Made by a program: the position numbers and the translations under genes
DNA from: DT-110 sp030148525
GTDB lineage: Bacteria; Bacteroidota; Bacteroidia; Chitinophagales; Saprospiraceae
Reading direction: 5' to 3'
DNA: 64,000 bases
Assembly: GCA_965227445.1 (NCBI GenBank)
Contig: OZ245751.1
Location: 3,348,001-3,412,000 of the forward strand
In this document: positions 8,719 to 15,815 of the stretch, piece by piece
Numbering within the stretch: position 1 is the stretch's first letter
Layout: every line of letters starts with the position of its first letter
Notes under the pieces: model-generated
The model's database searches: none
What the model was told of the DNA's origin: nothing
Seen by the model: only the letters and a program-made list of their open reading frames with translations

Positions 8719-8726
8719 CAAAGATA
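8719..8726 (-). promoter_or_regulatory. Possible -7 element for etfB (TATCTTTG)
   Basis: Exact TAnnTTTG match on the minus strand about 80 bp before the etfB ATG. No clear TTG lies at the usual upstream distance, so this is weak. Confidence 0.35.
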
Positions 8727-8812
8727 GCCAATCTATGAAGAACCTAAAAAGGAACATAGCGAATTTTCGCTATTTAAATCTTTCTATCGCTCTCTTTGTT
8801 CGTTTAAACGAA

Positions 8813-8820
8813 TATTTTTG
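8813..8820 (+). promoter_or_regulatory. Possible -7 element for the TPR gene (TATTTTTG)
   Basis: TATTTTTG lies 18 bp before the ATG, with TTTG at 8795-8798. The 14-nt spacing is shorter than the usual 17-23, so this call is tentative. Confidence 0.35.
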
Positions 8821-8838
8821 CGAAAAAACAACACTGGC

Positions 8839-9153
8839 ATGACTCGTCTGTCGCAATTACAGGAATTACTCACCGATAACCCCAACGACTCTTTTGTCAT
8901 TTTTGCCCTGGCCAAAGAATACGAAAAACTGGGGGATGAAGCCAAAGCATTCACCTACTATCAGGAATTACTGGACAAGGATCCCGCCTATCTCGGTCTG
9001 TACTATCATCTCGGAAAATGGTACGAGCGGGCTAACGATGTGGAACAAGCCATTCACATTTATTCCCGGGGTATGGACGTAGCTCGGCAGCAGGGGGATC
9101 AACACGCGCTGGGCGAATTAGCCGGAGCGAAGATGATGCTGGCTGACGGCTGA
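8839..9153 (+). CDS. Small TPR-repeat protein, 104 aa
   Basis: Two to three tetratricopeptide-like helix pairs are visible. The first is DSFVIFALAKEYEKLGDEAKAFTYY; the second is YLGLYYHLGKWYERANDVEQAIHIY. They suggest a cytoplasmic protein-protein interaction module with no catalytic domain. The ATG at 8839 (MTRLSQLQELL) was preferred to a TTG seven codons upstream, which lies in a promoter-like sequence. The last codons (Ala-Asp-Gly-stop) already belong to the 7-bp tandem repeat that follows, so the repeat defines the C-terminus. The native end may have been a little different. Confidence 0.8.
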   Translation: MTRLSQLQELLTDNPNDSFVIFALAKEYEKLGDEAKAFTYYQELLDKDPAYLGLYYHLGKWYERANDVEQAIHIYSRGMDVARQQGDQHALGELAGAKMMLADG

Positions 9154-9256
9154 CGGCTGACGGCTGACGGCTGACGGCTGACGGCTGACGGCTGACGGCT
9201 GACGGCTGACGGCTGACGGCTGACGGCTGACGGCTGACGGCTGACGGCTGACGGCT
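9141..9256. repeat. Tandem array of a 7-bp unit (GGCTGAC), about 16.5 copies
   Basis: Uninterrupted perfect head-to-tail repeats of GGCTGAC. The array overlaps the last codons and stop of the TPR gene and leads straight into the second copy of the dispersed core (9256-9400). Because 7 is not a multiple of 3, the array is open in one minus-strand frame with a period of 7 codons; that is an artefact. Confidence 0.95.
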
Positions 9257-9412
9257 AAGTTTTTGTTTCACTCGGGTATTGGCAAATGAACAGTCCAAAA
9301 ACTTGTCTGCTTTTGCGGGCAAATCCGATGCAGTAATGAATCGCAAGAAGCAAGCCGTTTACCGTAGGCCGTGATTCGTGGGCCGTCTTCCGTGGACCGT
9401 GTACCTTTGCTT
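9256..9412. repeat. Dispersed foldback repeat, copy 2
   Basis: Core homologous to positions 20-140: shared blocks TTGTCTGC, GCAAATCCG, TGCAGT, ATGAATCGCA, GAAGCAA, CCGTTTACCGTAGGCCGT. The 7-bp array flanks it on the left. Degenerate GGCCGT-containing units in inverted sense flank it on the right, up to the end of the Rid-family gene. Confidence 0.75.
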
Positions 9413-9423
9413 GTGGACCGTTT

Positions 9424-9807
9424 TCAAAGGACGGCTGTAGCCTCGATCTCCACCAGCATATCCGGATTGATCAATCGGCTTACCTCGACCATGGAGGTTG
9501 CCGGACGAATGTTGCTAAAGAAATGGCCGTGGGCCTTACCAATAGCTTCCCACTGGGAAATGTCCGTCACATACATGCGTGTCCGAATAACATTTTCCAT
9601 TCCGGCATCTAATCCCTTTAGGGTTTGCTCGATCTTTTCCAGAATAAACATGGCCTGGGCATAGGCATCTCCCCGGCCCACCAATTCGCCCTGCTCATTC
9701 ACGGCGGTAGTGCCGGCTACCTCGATAATATGCCCCATACGCACGGCACGGGAATAGCCCACTTTGTGCTCCCATTGGGCACCACTATCGAAATTTGTTC
9801 GACTCAT
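9424..9807 (-). CDS. Rid (YjgF/YER057c/UK114) family protein, 127 aa
   Basis: Small trimeric fold; RidA itself hydrolyses reactive enamine/imine intermediates from PLP enzymes. Visible family features are VAGTTAV (residues 31-37), VIRTRMYVTDIS and the C-terminal LVEIEATAVL. The segment that in RidA reads PARS, with the Arg that holds the substrate carboxylate, reads RPATSM here. The key Arg is therefore absent, which points to a Rid subfamily without 2-iminopropanoate deaminase activity. It overlaps the upstream methyltransferase gene by 4 bp (ATGA) and is translationally coupled to it. Confidence 0.88.
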   Translation of the reverse strand: MSRTNFDSGAQWEHKVGYSRAVRMGHIIEVAGTTAVNEQGELVGRGDAYAQAMFILEKIEQTLKGLDAGMENVIRTRMYVTDISQWEAIGKAHGHFFSNIRPATSMVEVSRLINPDMLVEIEATAVL

Positions 9808-10466
9808 ATATATTTTTTCGTTGCTAAAAAACCATAGTAATCAAATATGCGTCCTTGCTTCAGACAAAGGCTTTGCTCGATGGAAAAACCCGCCTGCCGC
9901 AAGTGCCTTTCGTAATCTATTCGGTCGTGCTGGTGCGGATGAAGAATGTCACCGGGCAGCGCACGGAACACTTTTTTCAGCATGCGGTGTTTGTGCACAT
10001 CCACCGTCAGCAATAAATAGCCGCCCGCCTCGGTTACCTCCGATAGTCGGGCAAGAGCAAGCTCCAGATCCGACACGTGGTTAATAACATTTAAACAAAA
10101 AACCCAGGGAAAGGATTCAGTGGTTTCCCAGGTTTCGATTGCTTCCGCAAAAAAAGAGACATGGGGATACCAGTCCCGGGAAAAGTGAGGTAATTGGTCA
10201 TAGCGATCCAGTAGCGGGTCCAGGGCAGTTACGGGGTGGTCCGCCCAGACCATAAACATGCCGGAAGGGCCACATCCGGCATCCAGTATGGGCGCTGCAG
10301 GTTGGGGCATTACCTTGAACTGGTCACGCACTCGTCGCCAGTAGGCGCTTTTTTCTGTCAAATATTTTTCCACCGGTTGGCGTGACAAGTAAAACTGCCA
10401 CCACCGTATTTCAAAAAACTGGGCTATTCGCCATCGACGGGATTGTTTCGCGGAAGGTTCTTTCAT
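9804..10466 (-). CDS. Class I SAM-dependent methyltransferase, 220 aa
   Basis: A Rossmann-like domain starts near residue 58. Motif I is ILDAGCGPSGMFMVW, the acidic residue ending strand 2 is in VTALDPLLDRY, and FPWVFCLNVINHVSD is the strand 4/motif post-I region. GGYLLLTVDVHKHRML follows. The substrate is unknown. The tryptophan-rich N-terminus (RRWRIAQFFEIRWWQFYL) precedes the fold. A TATTTTTG element (10474-10481) lies just before the ATG, so the transcript may have a very short leader. It forms a two-gene unit with the Rid-family gene. Confidence 0.82.
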   Translation of the reverse strand: MKEPSAKQSRRWRIAQFFEIRWWQFYLSRQPVEKYLTEKSAYWRRVRDQFKVMPQPAAPILDAGCGPSGMFMVWADHPVTALDPLLDRYDQLPHFSRDWYPHVSFFAEAIETWETTESFPWVFCLNVINHVSDLELALARLSEVTEAGGYLLLTVDVHKHRMLKKVFRALPGDILHPHQHDRIDYERHLRQAGFSIEQSLCLKQGRIFDYYGFLATKKYI

Positions 10467-10544
10467 ACCCTGACAAAAATACCGTGATTTTCTGACCCTT
10501 CGCGTACTCCTTGTGTTACTTTTACGAAAGCAAATAATTTACTC

Positions 10545-11558
10545 ATGCTGGTCAGCATTGGTACCAAGGTTCAATTTCGTCATTCCGGTGAAACCGGAAC
10601 GGTCATTGCCATGCTCGAAAACAACATGGTAAGGGTGCATCTTGACCACGATGACATGGACATTCCCGCTTTTACCGAAGACCTGATACACATTACCCAG
10701 CAACAGGAGAAAAAAGCACCATCGCCTCCCACCCCACCCTCCGCTCCGATCCAAGGAGGAGCTTTTACCGATACCGGGGTTTCACTGGCTTTTGATCCCA
10801 CTCTGAGAGCTGATGCGTCCGCCGAAAAATTCGACTGCCTCCTTTTGAACGATACCCCCTACCCCATCCTGGCCGATTACCAGCGAACCGTTCATGGGCG
10901 AAAAGTCGCCAAAAAACACCTGCACCTCGATCCCTATTCCGGCATTTCGGTCGACTCCTTTCCCTTTGATGAACTAAATGAAGGTATTCGTATACAGCTT
11001 GATATCCGCCCCATGCTAACTGATGGTACCGGACCACGCCACCACAAAGAGGTCCGTCTGAAACCCAAAGCTTTCTTCAAAAGCGTAGCGGAGGCTCCGA
11101 TATTAGGCCGACCGGTCCACTTATACTTAGTATTCCCAAATCTGGCTACCGAACGTGAAGAGACCAGTGAGAAGGATAGCAACAACTTGCGGACCTACAC
11201 CAAAGAAAATATCCGCCCCAGACGGGTGAGAAAGAACGTACGTCCCTATCGTTTGCACGAGGTGGAAGAGTTTGCCCACTTTGAGCCGGAACTGGATCTT
11301 CACATTGAAAAGCTGGTCGAGAACGCCGCTGAACTGACTCCAAAAGAAATCTTGCAGGAGCAGATGGCACATTTCGAACGCTACCTGGATCAAGCCATTC
11401 GACTGGGGATCGAGCGGGTGTTTATTATTCACGGCCTCGGGAAGGGTAAGTTGCGTCAAACTATCCAGGCGCGCCTGCGGCGGCGGCATGACATCCGGGA
11501 ATTCCGAAACGAGTATCACCCCAGGTATGGATACGGGGCCACGGAGGTGGTACTGTAG
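10545..11558 (+). CDS. DUF2027/Smr-domain protein (MutS2-like C-terminus), 337 aa
   Basis: The N-terminal 55 residues form a small beta-barrel-like segment (VSIGTKVQFRHSGETGTVIAM), followed by a Pro-rich linker and a DUF2027-like middle. The C-terminus is an Smr domain (residues about 255-337): ELDLHIEKLV, then RLGIERVFIIHGLGKGKLR, and the final HPRYGYGATEVVL. Smr domains nick DNA or cleave RNA; the LDLH and HGxGxGxL motifs are intact. There is no MutS ATPase part. The architecture is common in Bacteroidota, and the role in the cell is unproven. It is divergent from the methyltransferase gene. Confidence 0.88.
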   Translation: MLVSIGTKVQFRHSGETGTVIAMLENNMVRVHLDHDDMDIPAFTEDLIHITQQQEKKAPSPPTPPSAPIQGGAFTDTGVSLAFDPTLRADASAEKFDCLLLNDTPYPILADYQRTVHGRKVAKKHLHLDPYSGISVDSFPFDELNEGIRIQLDIRPMLTDGTGPRHHKEVRLKPKAFFKSVAEAPILGRPVHLYLVFPNLATEREETSEKDSNNLRTYTKENIRPRRVRKNVRPYRLHEVEEFAHFEPELDLHIEKLVENAAELTPKEILQEQMAHFERYLDQAIRLGIERVFIIHGLGKGKLRQTIQARLRRRHDIREFRNEYHPRYGYGATEVVL

Positions 11559-11960
11559 GGACTGCAGTGACCGCAGAGAAAGCAGAGACAGAAGGGGTGC
11601 TTGCACTTGGTTCTGGGTTTTCAATGCTCTTGTTTTTCGCATTGTGCTTGTCTGCGTCGGGCGTGGAGCGTCGGGCGTGGAGAACGGAAGGGACAGAAGG
11701 GAAGAAAGGGACCGAAGAGATTGGAAGGGACAGGAGAGAAGGAAGGGACAGAAGGGATGGCCATAGGTTACCACTTCGGGGCATAGGAAATCCAAGTTAC
11801 CTAGTAAACAGTTTGGCTCCCAATCTCGCGTAAGGTTCATTTACGACCAGGTCGTAGAGTCGAGGCATACAATGGAAAAGTTCCCGGAAGGCCTGATAAG
11901 TGATGGTTTTGTCGGCGAGTGGCATTTGAGATGGCATCGGGGATGGCATCCCCGATGCCA
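11559..11960. other. Intergenic region with purine-rich simple repeats and a REP-like element
   Basis: About 400 bp between two convergent genes. 11560-11765 is rich in imperfect direct repeats of the type GGAAGGGACAGAAGGG and a duplicated GTCGGGCGTGGAGC. A small palindrome (TTACGACC / GGTCGTAG) lies at about 11840-11858. The right third belongs to the REP-like dispersed element. Long apparent reading frames here are low-complexity and not believable. Confidence 0.7.
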
Positions 11961-11962
11961 TC
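11868..11962 (-). repeat. REP-like dispersed element, copy 1
   Basis: A 12-bp perfect inverted repeat (GATGGCATCGGG / CCCGATGCCATC, 11930-11962) has a 9-nt loop that is itself GATGGCATC. It is preceded by a conserved block (AAGTTCCCGGAAGGCCTGAT, TGTCGGCGAGTGGCATTTGA). The same blocks recur at 60785-60871. The palindrome runs into the gmhB-like stop codon. Confidence 0.85.
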
Positions 11963-12533
11963 AGAATGATTCGCTCCACCAATTACCAAAAGCCTCCAAA
12001 CCCGGGAACGCCACATCAATCACCCTTTTGGCGGCAGCCAGATCCTTTGCTTCCTCTTCCTTTGAAGTAATCAAGACCGTCAACATCCCCAGTTCTTTGC
12101 CGAAGACCATATCCGACAGGGAATCACCGACCATGACAGATCGCTCAAAGTCTATTTCCGGAAAATCCCGCCGGGCCCAAAGCCCCATGGCCGGTGCCGG
12201 TTTTCGACAGTTATCCTGACTGGATGCCAGGTCGGGGCAAAAATAAATGCCATCAATACGGCCACCAGCTTTTTCTACGGCAGCCACCATCTGATGGTGC
12301 ACTGCGTGGAGATCTTCTGCCGACATCAATCCCTTGCCGATGCCCTGCTGGTTGGTCACCACTACCACCCTATCGAAGTGCGTACACAAACGGGCAATGG
12401 TTTCCGGCACCCCGGGCAAAAAGTGGAACTCCGACCACTCCTGCACATACCTGCCCGGCAAACGACGATTGATGACGCCATCCCGGTCCAGGAATAAGGT
12501 GGTATAAGCAGCTCGACGGTCAGGTTGATTCAT
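11961..12533 (-). CDS. gmhB: HAD-IIIA phosphatase, GmhB-like (D,D-heptose 1,7-bisphosphate phosphatase), 190 aa
   Basis: By family, removes the C7 phosphate of D-glycero-D-manno-heptose 1,7-bisphosphate. Visible HAD motifs are DRDGV (Asp16 and Asp18), VVTNQQGIGKG, CRKPAPAMG with the motif III Lys, and MVGDSLSDM. E. coli GmhB binds zinc through a Cys-X-His loop and CxC; here the loop is shortened to CPDLASSQDNCRKP, with no His and only two Cys, so zinc binding is doubtful. It overlaps the gmhA start-side neighbour by 4 bp (ATGA), giving a gmhA-gmhB unit. The TGA stop is formed within the edge of a REP-like palindrome. Confidence 0.85.
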   Translation of the reverse strand: MNQPDRRAAYTTLFLDRDGVINRRLPGRYVQEWSEFHFLPGVPETIARLCTHFDRVVVVTNQQGIGKGLMSAEDLHAVHHQMVAAVEKAGGRIDGIYFCPDLASSQDNCRKPAPAMGLWARRDFPEIDFERSVMVGDSLSDMVFGKELGMLTVLITSKEEEAKDLAAAKRVIDVAFPGLEAFGNWWSESF

Positions 12534-13105
12534 CCGAACATCTTTAATTCGATAATCTCACAGAGGATGTGTCCCAGAAGGATATGACATTCCTGTACAC
12601 GCGGCGTGTCGGAGACTGGTACATTGAGGAGGAAATCGCAGTGGTCGGCAAGCTTACCCCCATCCGAACCGGTCATGCCTACCACCGTCATGCCTGCTTC
12701 CCGGGCAGCCCCGGCAGCCCTGAGTATATTGGGCGAGTTCCCCGAGGTGGAAAGCCCCACAAAGATATCACCAGTGCGACCGGCAGCGCGAATCATGCGG
12801 GCAAAAACCTCCTCATAGCCATAGTCATTGGCCACGGCAGTGAGGTAGGAGGAATTTACGTGTAATGCTTCTGCAAAAAGCGGTGCCCGGTCGCGGTAGA
12901 ACCGACCGCTGAGTTCGGCGGCAATGTGCTGAGCATCCGCCGCACTACCGCCGTTACCAGCCAATAGCATTTTACCCTGCCTGCCGAAGCAGTCTACGGC
13001 CCGGTCGATGATATCACAAAGGGTTTGTGCGATCTGTTCGTCGTCCAGCATGGCTTGTTTGGCGTCCAGACTGGCCTGCATGATCTTGCGAATGCGTTTA
13101 CTCAT
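12530..13105 (-). CDS. gmhA: SIS-domain sedoheptulose 7-phosphate isomerase (GmhA), 191 aa
   Basis: Converts sedoheptulose 7-phosphate to D-glycero-D-manno-heptose 7-phosphate, the first step to ADP- or GDP-heptose for surface glycans. The SIS fold has LLAGNGGSAADAQHIAAELSGRF with the catalytic Glu. VGLSTSGNSPNIL is the phosphate-binding loop, and ECHILLGHILCEIIE holds the catalytic His. Length equals E. coli GmhA (192). It overlaps gmhB by 4 bp. The kinase/nucleotidyltransferase (HldE-like) is not in this window. Confidence 0.92.
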   Translation of the reverse strand: MSKRIRKIMQASLDAKQAMLDDEQIAQTLCDIIDRAVDCFGRQGKMLLAGNGGSAADAQHIAAELSGRFYRDRAPLFAEALHVNSSYLTAVANDYGYEEVFARMIRAAGRTGDIFVGLSTSGNSPNILRAAGAAREAGMTVVGMTGSDGGKLADHCDFLLNVPVSDTPRVQECHILLGHILCEIIELKMFG

Positions 13106-13203
13106 CTCTTCTATTTGTGTCGTGAAATTCCCGCCTTCACTTCGTCCCCGCGAGCGGAGAAGGCCGATCTGTTTGCTAAGTTACCGAGGGGCGCAACCTC
13201 ACG

Positions 13204-14232
13204 TTATTTGTAATAATTTTTAGTAAAACCACGAGCCTCCCGTTTGCCGGTTGCCCATTGCCATAAACCGCTCCAGGTACCCATTCCGTAAGCAAATACC
13301 TGAATAAAAAGCGTCGCCACACTCAAAAAGCCCACTACTGCCATGCGGTAGCGGGCAGTAGACTGCACGAAGGCAAGAAGTGCAATTCCCAAAGCCCCGA
13401 ACCCGACAGCGAGCAGCAGGTACCATCCCCAGGAAAAAATGAAAGTCAGGAGGATAGAAAGGACAACCCCTGCCACCAATATAGCCGGCGCCAGGTGAAT
13501 GGGCTTTAAGAGGTCGGGATACATGCGCCCGAGGTTGATCCGGGCCACTCCCCAATTGAATATCTGCTTGTAAAATCGCCGGATACTGGTACGTCGTTTA
13601 TGGAAGACTACGGCGTCGGGAATCAATCCTACCCGAAACCCCGCCTCGTAGATGCGGGCTGAGAAATCCATATCCTGCCCGTGGCGCAGCTTATTCATAC
13701 CACCGATCCGGGAGAAAACCTTTTTGTGAATACCCATGTTGAAGCTACGGGGATAAAATTTTGCTACTGACTTTTTGGCTCCGCGCGTTCCGCCCGTTCC
13801 GATAAAGGAGGTCATTGAATAATTGATGGCTTTCAGCAAAGGCCCAAAACTCGGGTGGCAGTCATCGGGGCCACCGAATGCGTCTAGTGGCTCACGCTGC
13901 AAATGTGCATCGATGATCGACAGATAGTCCGAAGGAAGCAGACAATCCGAGTCAATGAAAAGATAATACGTACCTTTGGCCTCCCGCATCCCATGATTCC
14001 GGGCTTCACCGGGACCTTTGTTTTCCTGAAAAAGGTATCGAAGCTGAAAGGGATAGGGATGATTGGCGAGGAAGTCCCCCGTTCCGTCCGAGGAACCATC
14101 GTCGGAAACGATTAACTCAAACTGGTCACGTGGAAAATCTAGCTTTTCCACTGTCCCCAAGAGTTCCTGAAGTTCTTCCAGGCGATTGTAGGTTGCAATA
14201 ATTAACGAATACCTGGGCGCATCTTGATTCAT
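13204..14232 (-). CDS. Family 2 glycosyltransferase with C-terminal membrane segments, 342 aa
   Basis: The GT-A nucleotide-sugar domain opens with YSLIIATYNRLEEL and VSDDGSSDGT. The metal-binding DxD region is FIDSDCLL (about residues 92-99), and RHGQDMDFSARIYEAG is the acceptor/catalytic region. Residues about 250-325 contain two to three hydrophobic helices, placing the enzyme at the inner membrane. I chose the ATG at 14232; an upstream one adds eight atypical residues. It lies 98 bp upstream of gmhA on the same strand and may share its transcript. A TACTTTTG element lies at 14254-14261. Confidence 0.88.
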   Translation of the reverse strand: MNQDAPRYSLIIATYNRLEELQELLGTVEKLDFPRDQFELIVSDDGSSDGTGDFLANHPYPFQLRYLFQENKGPGEARNHGMREAKGTYYLFIDSDCLLPSDYLSIIDAHLQREPLDAFGGPDDCHPSFGPLLKAINYSMTSFIGTGGTRGAKKSVAKFYPRSFNMGIHKKVFSRIGGMNKLRHGQDMDFSARIYEAGFRVGLIPDAVVFHKRRTSIRRFYKQIFNWGVARINLGRMYPDLLKPIHLAPAILVAGVVLSILLTFIFSWGWYLLLAVGFGALGIALLAFVQSTARYRMAVVGFLSVATLFIQVFAYGMGTWSGLWQWATGKREARGFTKNYYK

Positions 14233-14253
14233 GGAATCGTATTTTAGCCATCG

Positions 14254-14261
14254 CAAAAGTA
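14254..14261 (-). promoter_or_regulatory. Possible -7 element for the GT2-gmhA-gmhB unit (TACTTTTG)
   Basis: Exact TAnnTTTG match 22 bp before the chosen ATG. No TTG is present at the expected upstream spacing, so support is partial. Confidence 0.35.
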
Positions 14262-14390
14262 GGGAATCCGACCGACACCCGACGGTTCTGGTCCCGGATA
14301 CTGAACTTAATTACACCTGTAATAACCTATACCCAACTTTAATCAAATAAATCGTTTCGGTATTGCCGAAATCAACTTCAACTACTACGA

Positions 14391-15815
14391 ATGCTATCCA
14401 CAACCAGTGATGATTGTGTAGTCTCACTTGAATCCCTCATTACGAGTGGAGGTGACGAACGAACTGAATTAAATGCCCCGGACTTTACCAACAAATACGG
14501 ATTAAATCCAGTCCGGTACGAAGGTCTCCTTAACCGGGGGTCTTGCACGACTTCCCCGCTAAATGAATTTAGCGAATCAGTGGTAAAAACACTGATCAAT
14601 GACACACTTCCCCAACTGGGGTACGCCGCTATCCGCGAAGAGCATACAACCCGGCTAAAAACCCTCCTGAACTACGAAGGGCAAGATGCTTTCGATGTTT
14701 TTTGGGGGCCCTCGGGTAGTGATCTGGTTTATATCCCCTTACTTTTTGCCAGTTTATTATACCCTGGAAAGCGGATCGTCCATATGCTTACCTGCCCGGA
14801 AGAATTGGGTTCCGGTACTCAGATAGGTGCGCGCGGTGAGTATTTCATGCAGGTTAATCAGTTTGGGAAAAAACTACCTCAGCACTCACTCATCGACCCC
14901 AATCTGGACATCGAAATGGTGCACTATCCCGCCCGAAACCTGGTGGGAAATATCAATAATCACCAGCAAGACCTCATCCAGACGATCAAAGAAAATCCGG
15001 ATGCTGCCAAGATTGGCAGCCTGGTCATCGGCAGTAAATCGGGTATTGAAAACAATATCGATGTCCTCGATTTGGTGGACGACGACATGCTTTGGGTAGT
15101 CGACCTTTGCCAGTTCCGCAACAGTAAGCGATTGATCAACAAGCTGCTCGACCGCAATTGCATGATTATGCTGACCGGCTCCAAGTTTTACCAGGCACCT
15201 CCCTTTTGCGGTGCCATGCTGCTGCCGAAAAAATTGACCGAACGGGTAGTGAATTGTCCCGTGAACTTGGATCTGAAGCCCTACGGCAACCTGTTCTCTG
15301 CCTACGATGTCCCACCGTGCTTTAATAAGCTACAGGAGATGCTGCCACGGGAGGAAAATATTGGTCTGCTGGCCCGCTGGGAGTGTGGCCTGTCGGAAAT
15401 GGAGGCCTTCGACAGTATCCCCAAACCCGACCGCAAAAAACTGGTGCAGGATTGGAATGACCTGGTTTGCAACGAGATCAGAGCACGCAATGACTTTTTC
15501 GAGCTCATGCCCAATCAGGAGCTGACCAACAACTCCATCATTTCTTTCCGGATAAAGCAAGATGGCCGCTACATCAATAATGGTGATTTGCGTCGCTTTT
15601 TCGATGAATTGGTTTCGGAGCGTTACCCGGACACCTTCGAAGGGCCCTACGATCGCGTAACCATCGGGCAGCCGGTGAATTACGGGGACCGTTCCTTCAT
15701 CCGGTTAGCACTGGGTGCCCACGATATCCGTATGATGCTGCAAATGAAGGCTCCCTTTGCGAATGAAGTACGCATTCTGGACCTCATTCAGCAAAAATTA
15801 GCAACATGGAGCTGA
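14391..15815 (+). CDS. Uncharacterised PLP-dependent (fold type I, class V-like) enzyme, 474 aa
   Basis: No named function recognised. The fold is suggested by an N-terminal GxxGSDLVY segment (FWGPSGSDLVY, about residues 103-113), VVDLCQFRNS near residue 238 (the Asp expected to bind the PLP nitrogen) and LTGSKFYQAPPFCGAML, whose Lys265 is the likely Schiff-base lysine. The C-terminal small domain contains SIISFRIKQDG and ends with a long helix. Substrate is unknown; decarboxylase, desulfurase-like or aminotransferase chemistry are all possible. It overlaps the next PLP gene by 10 bp, so the two are made together. It sits among surface-glycan genes but need not belong to them. Confidence 0.7.
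   Translation: MLSTTSDDCVVSLESLITSGGDERTELNAPDFTNKYGLNPVRYEGLLNRGSCTTSPLNEFSESVVKTLINDTLPQLGYAAIREEHTTRLKTLLNYEGQDAFDVFWGPSGSDLVYIPLLFASLLYPGKRIVHMLTCPEELGSGTQIGARGEYFMQVNQFGKKLPQHSLIDPNLDIEMVHYPARNLVGNINNHQQDLIQTIKENPDAAKIGSLVIGSKSGIENNIDVLDLVDDDMLWVVDLCQFRNSKRLINKLLDRNCMIMLTGSKFYQAPPFCGAMLLPKKLTERVVNCPVNLDLKPYGNLFSAYDVPPCFNKLQEMLPREENIGLLARWECGLSEMEAFDSIPKPDRKKLVQDWNDLVCNEIRARNDFFELMPNQELTNNSIISFRIKQDGRYINNGDLRRFFDELVSERYPDTFEGPYDRVTIGQPVNYGDRSFIRLALGAHDIRMMLQMKAPFANEVRILDLIQQKLATWS

Noticed and set aside
9032..9346. Minus-strand reading frame with repeated QPSAVSR
   Set aside because: It is the 7-bp array translated in an open frame, with no start context or family similarity.
11127..11840. 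Minus-strand reading frame opposite the Smr gene
   Set aside because: Mostly antisense to a well supported gene and low-complexity Ser/Leu-rich sequence from the purine-rich repeats.
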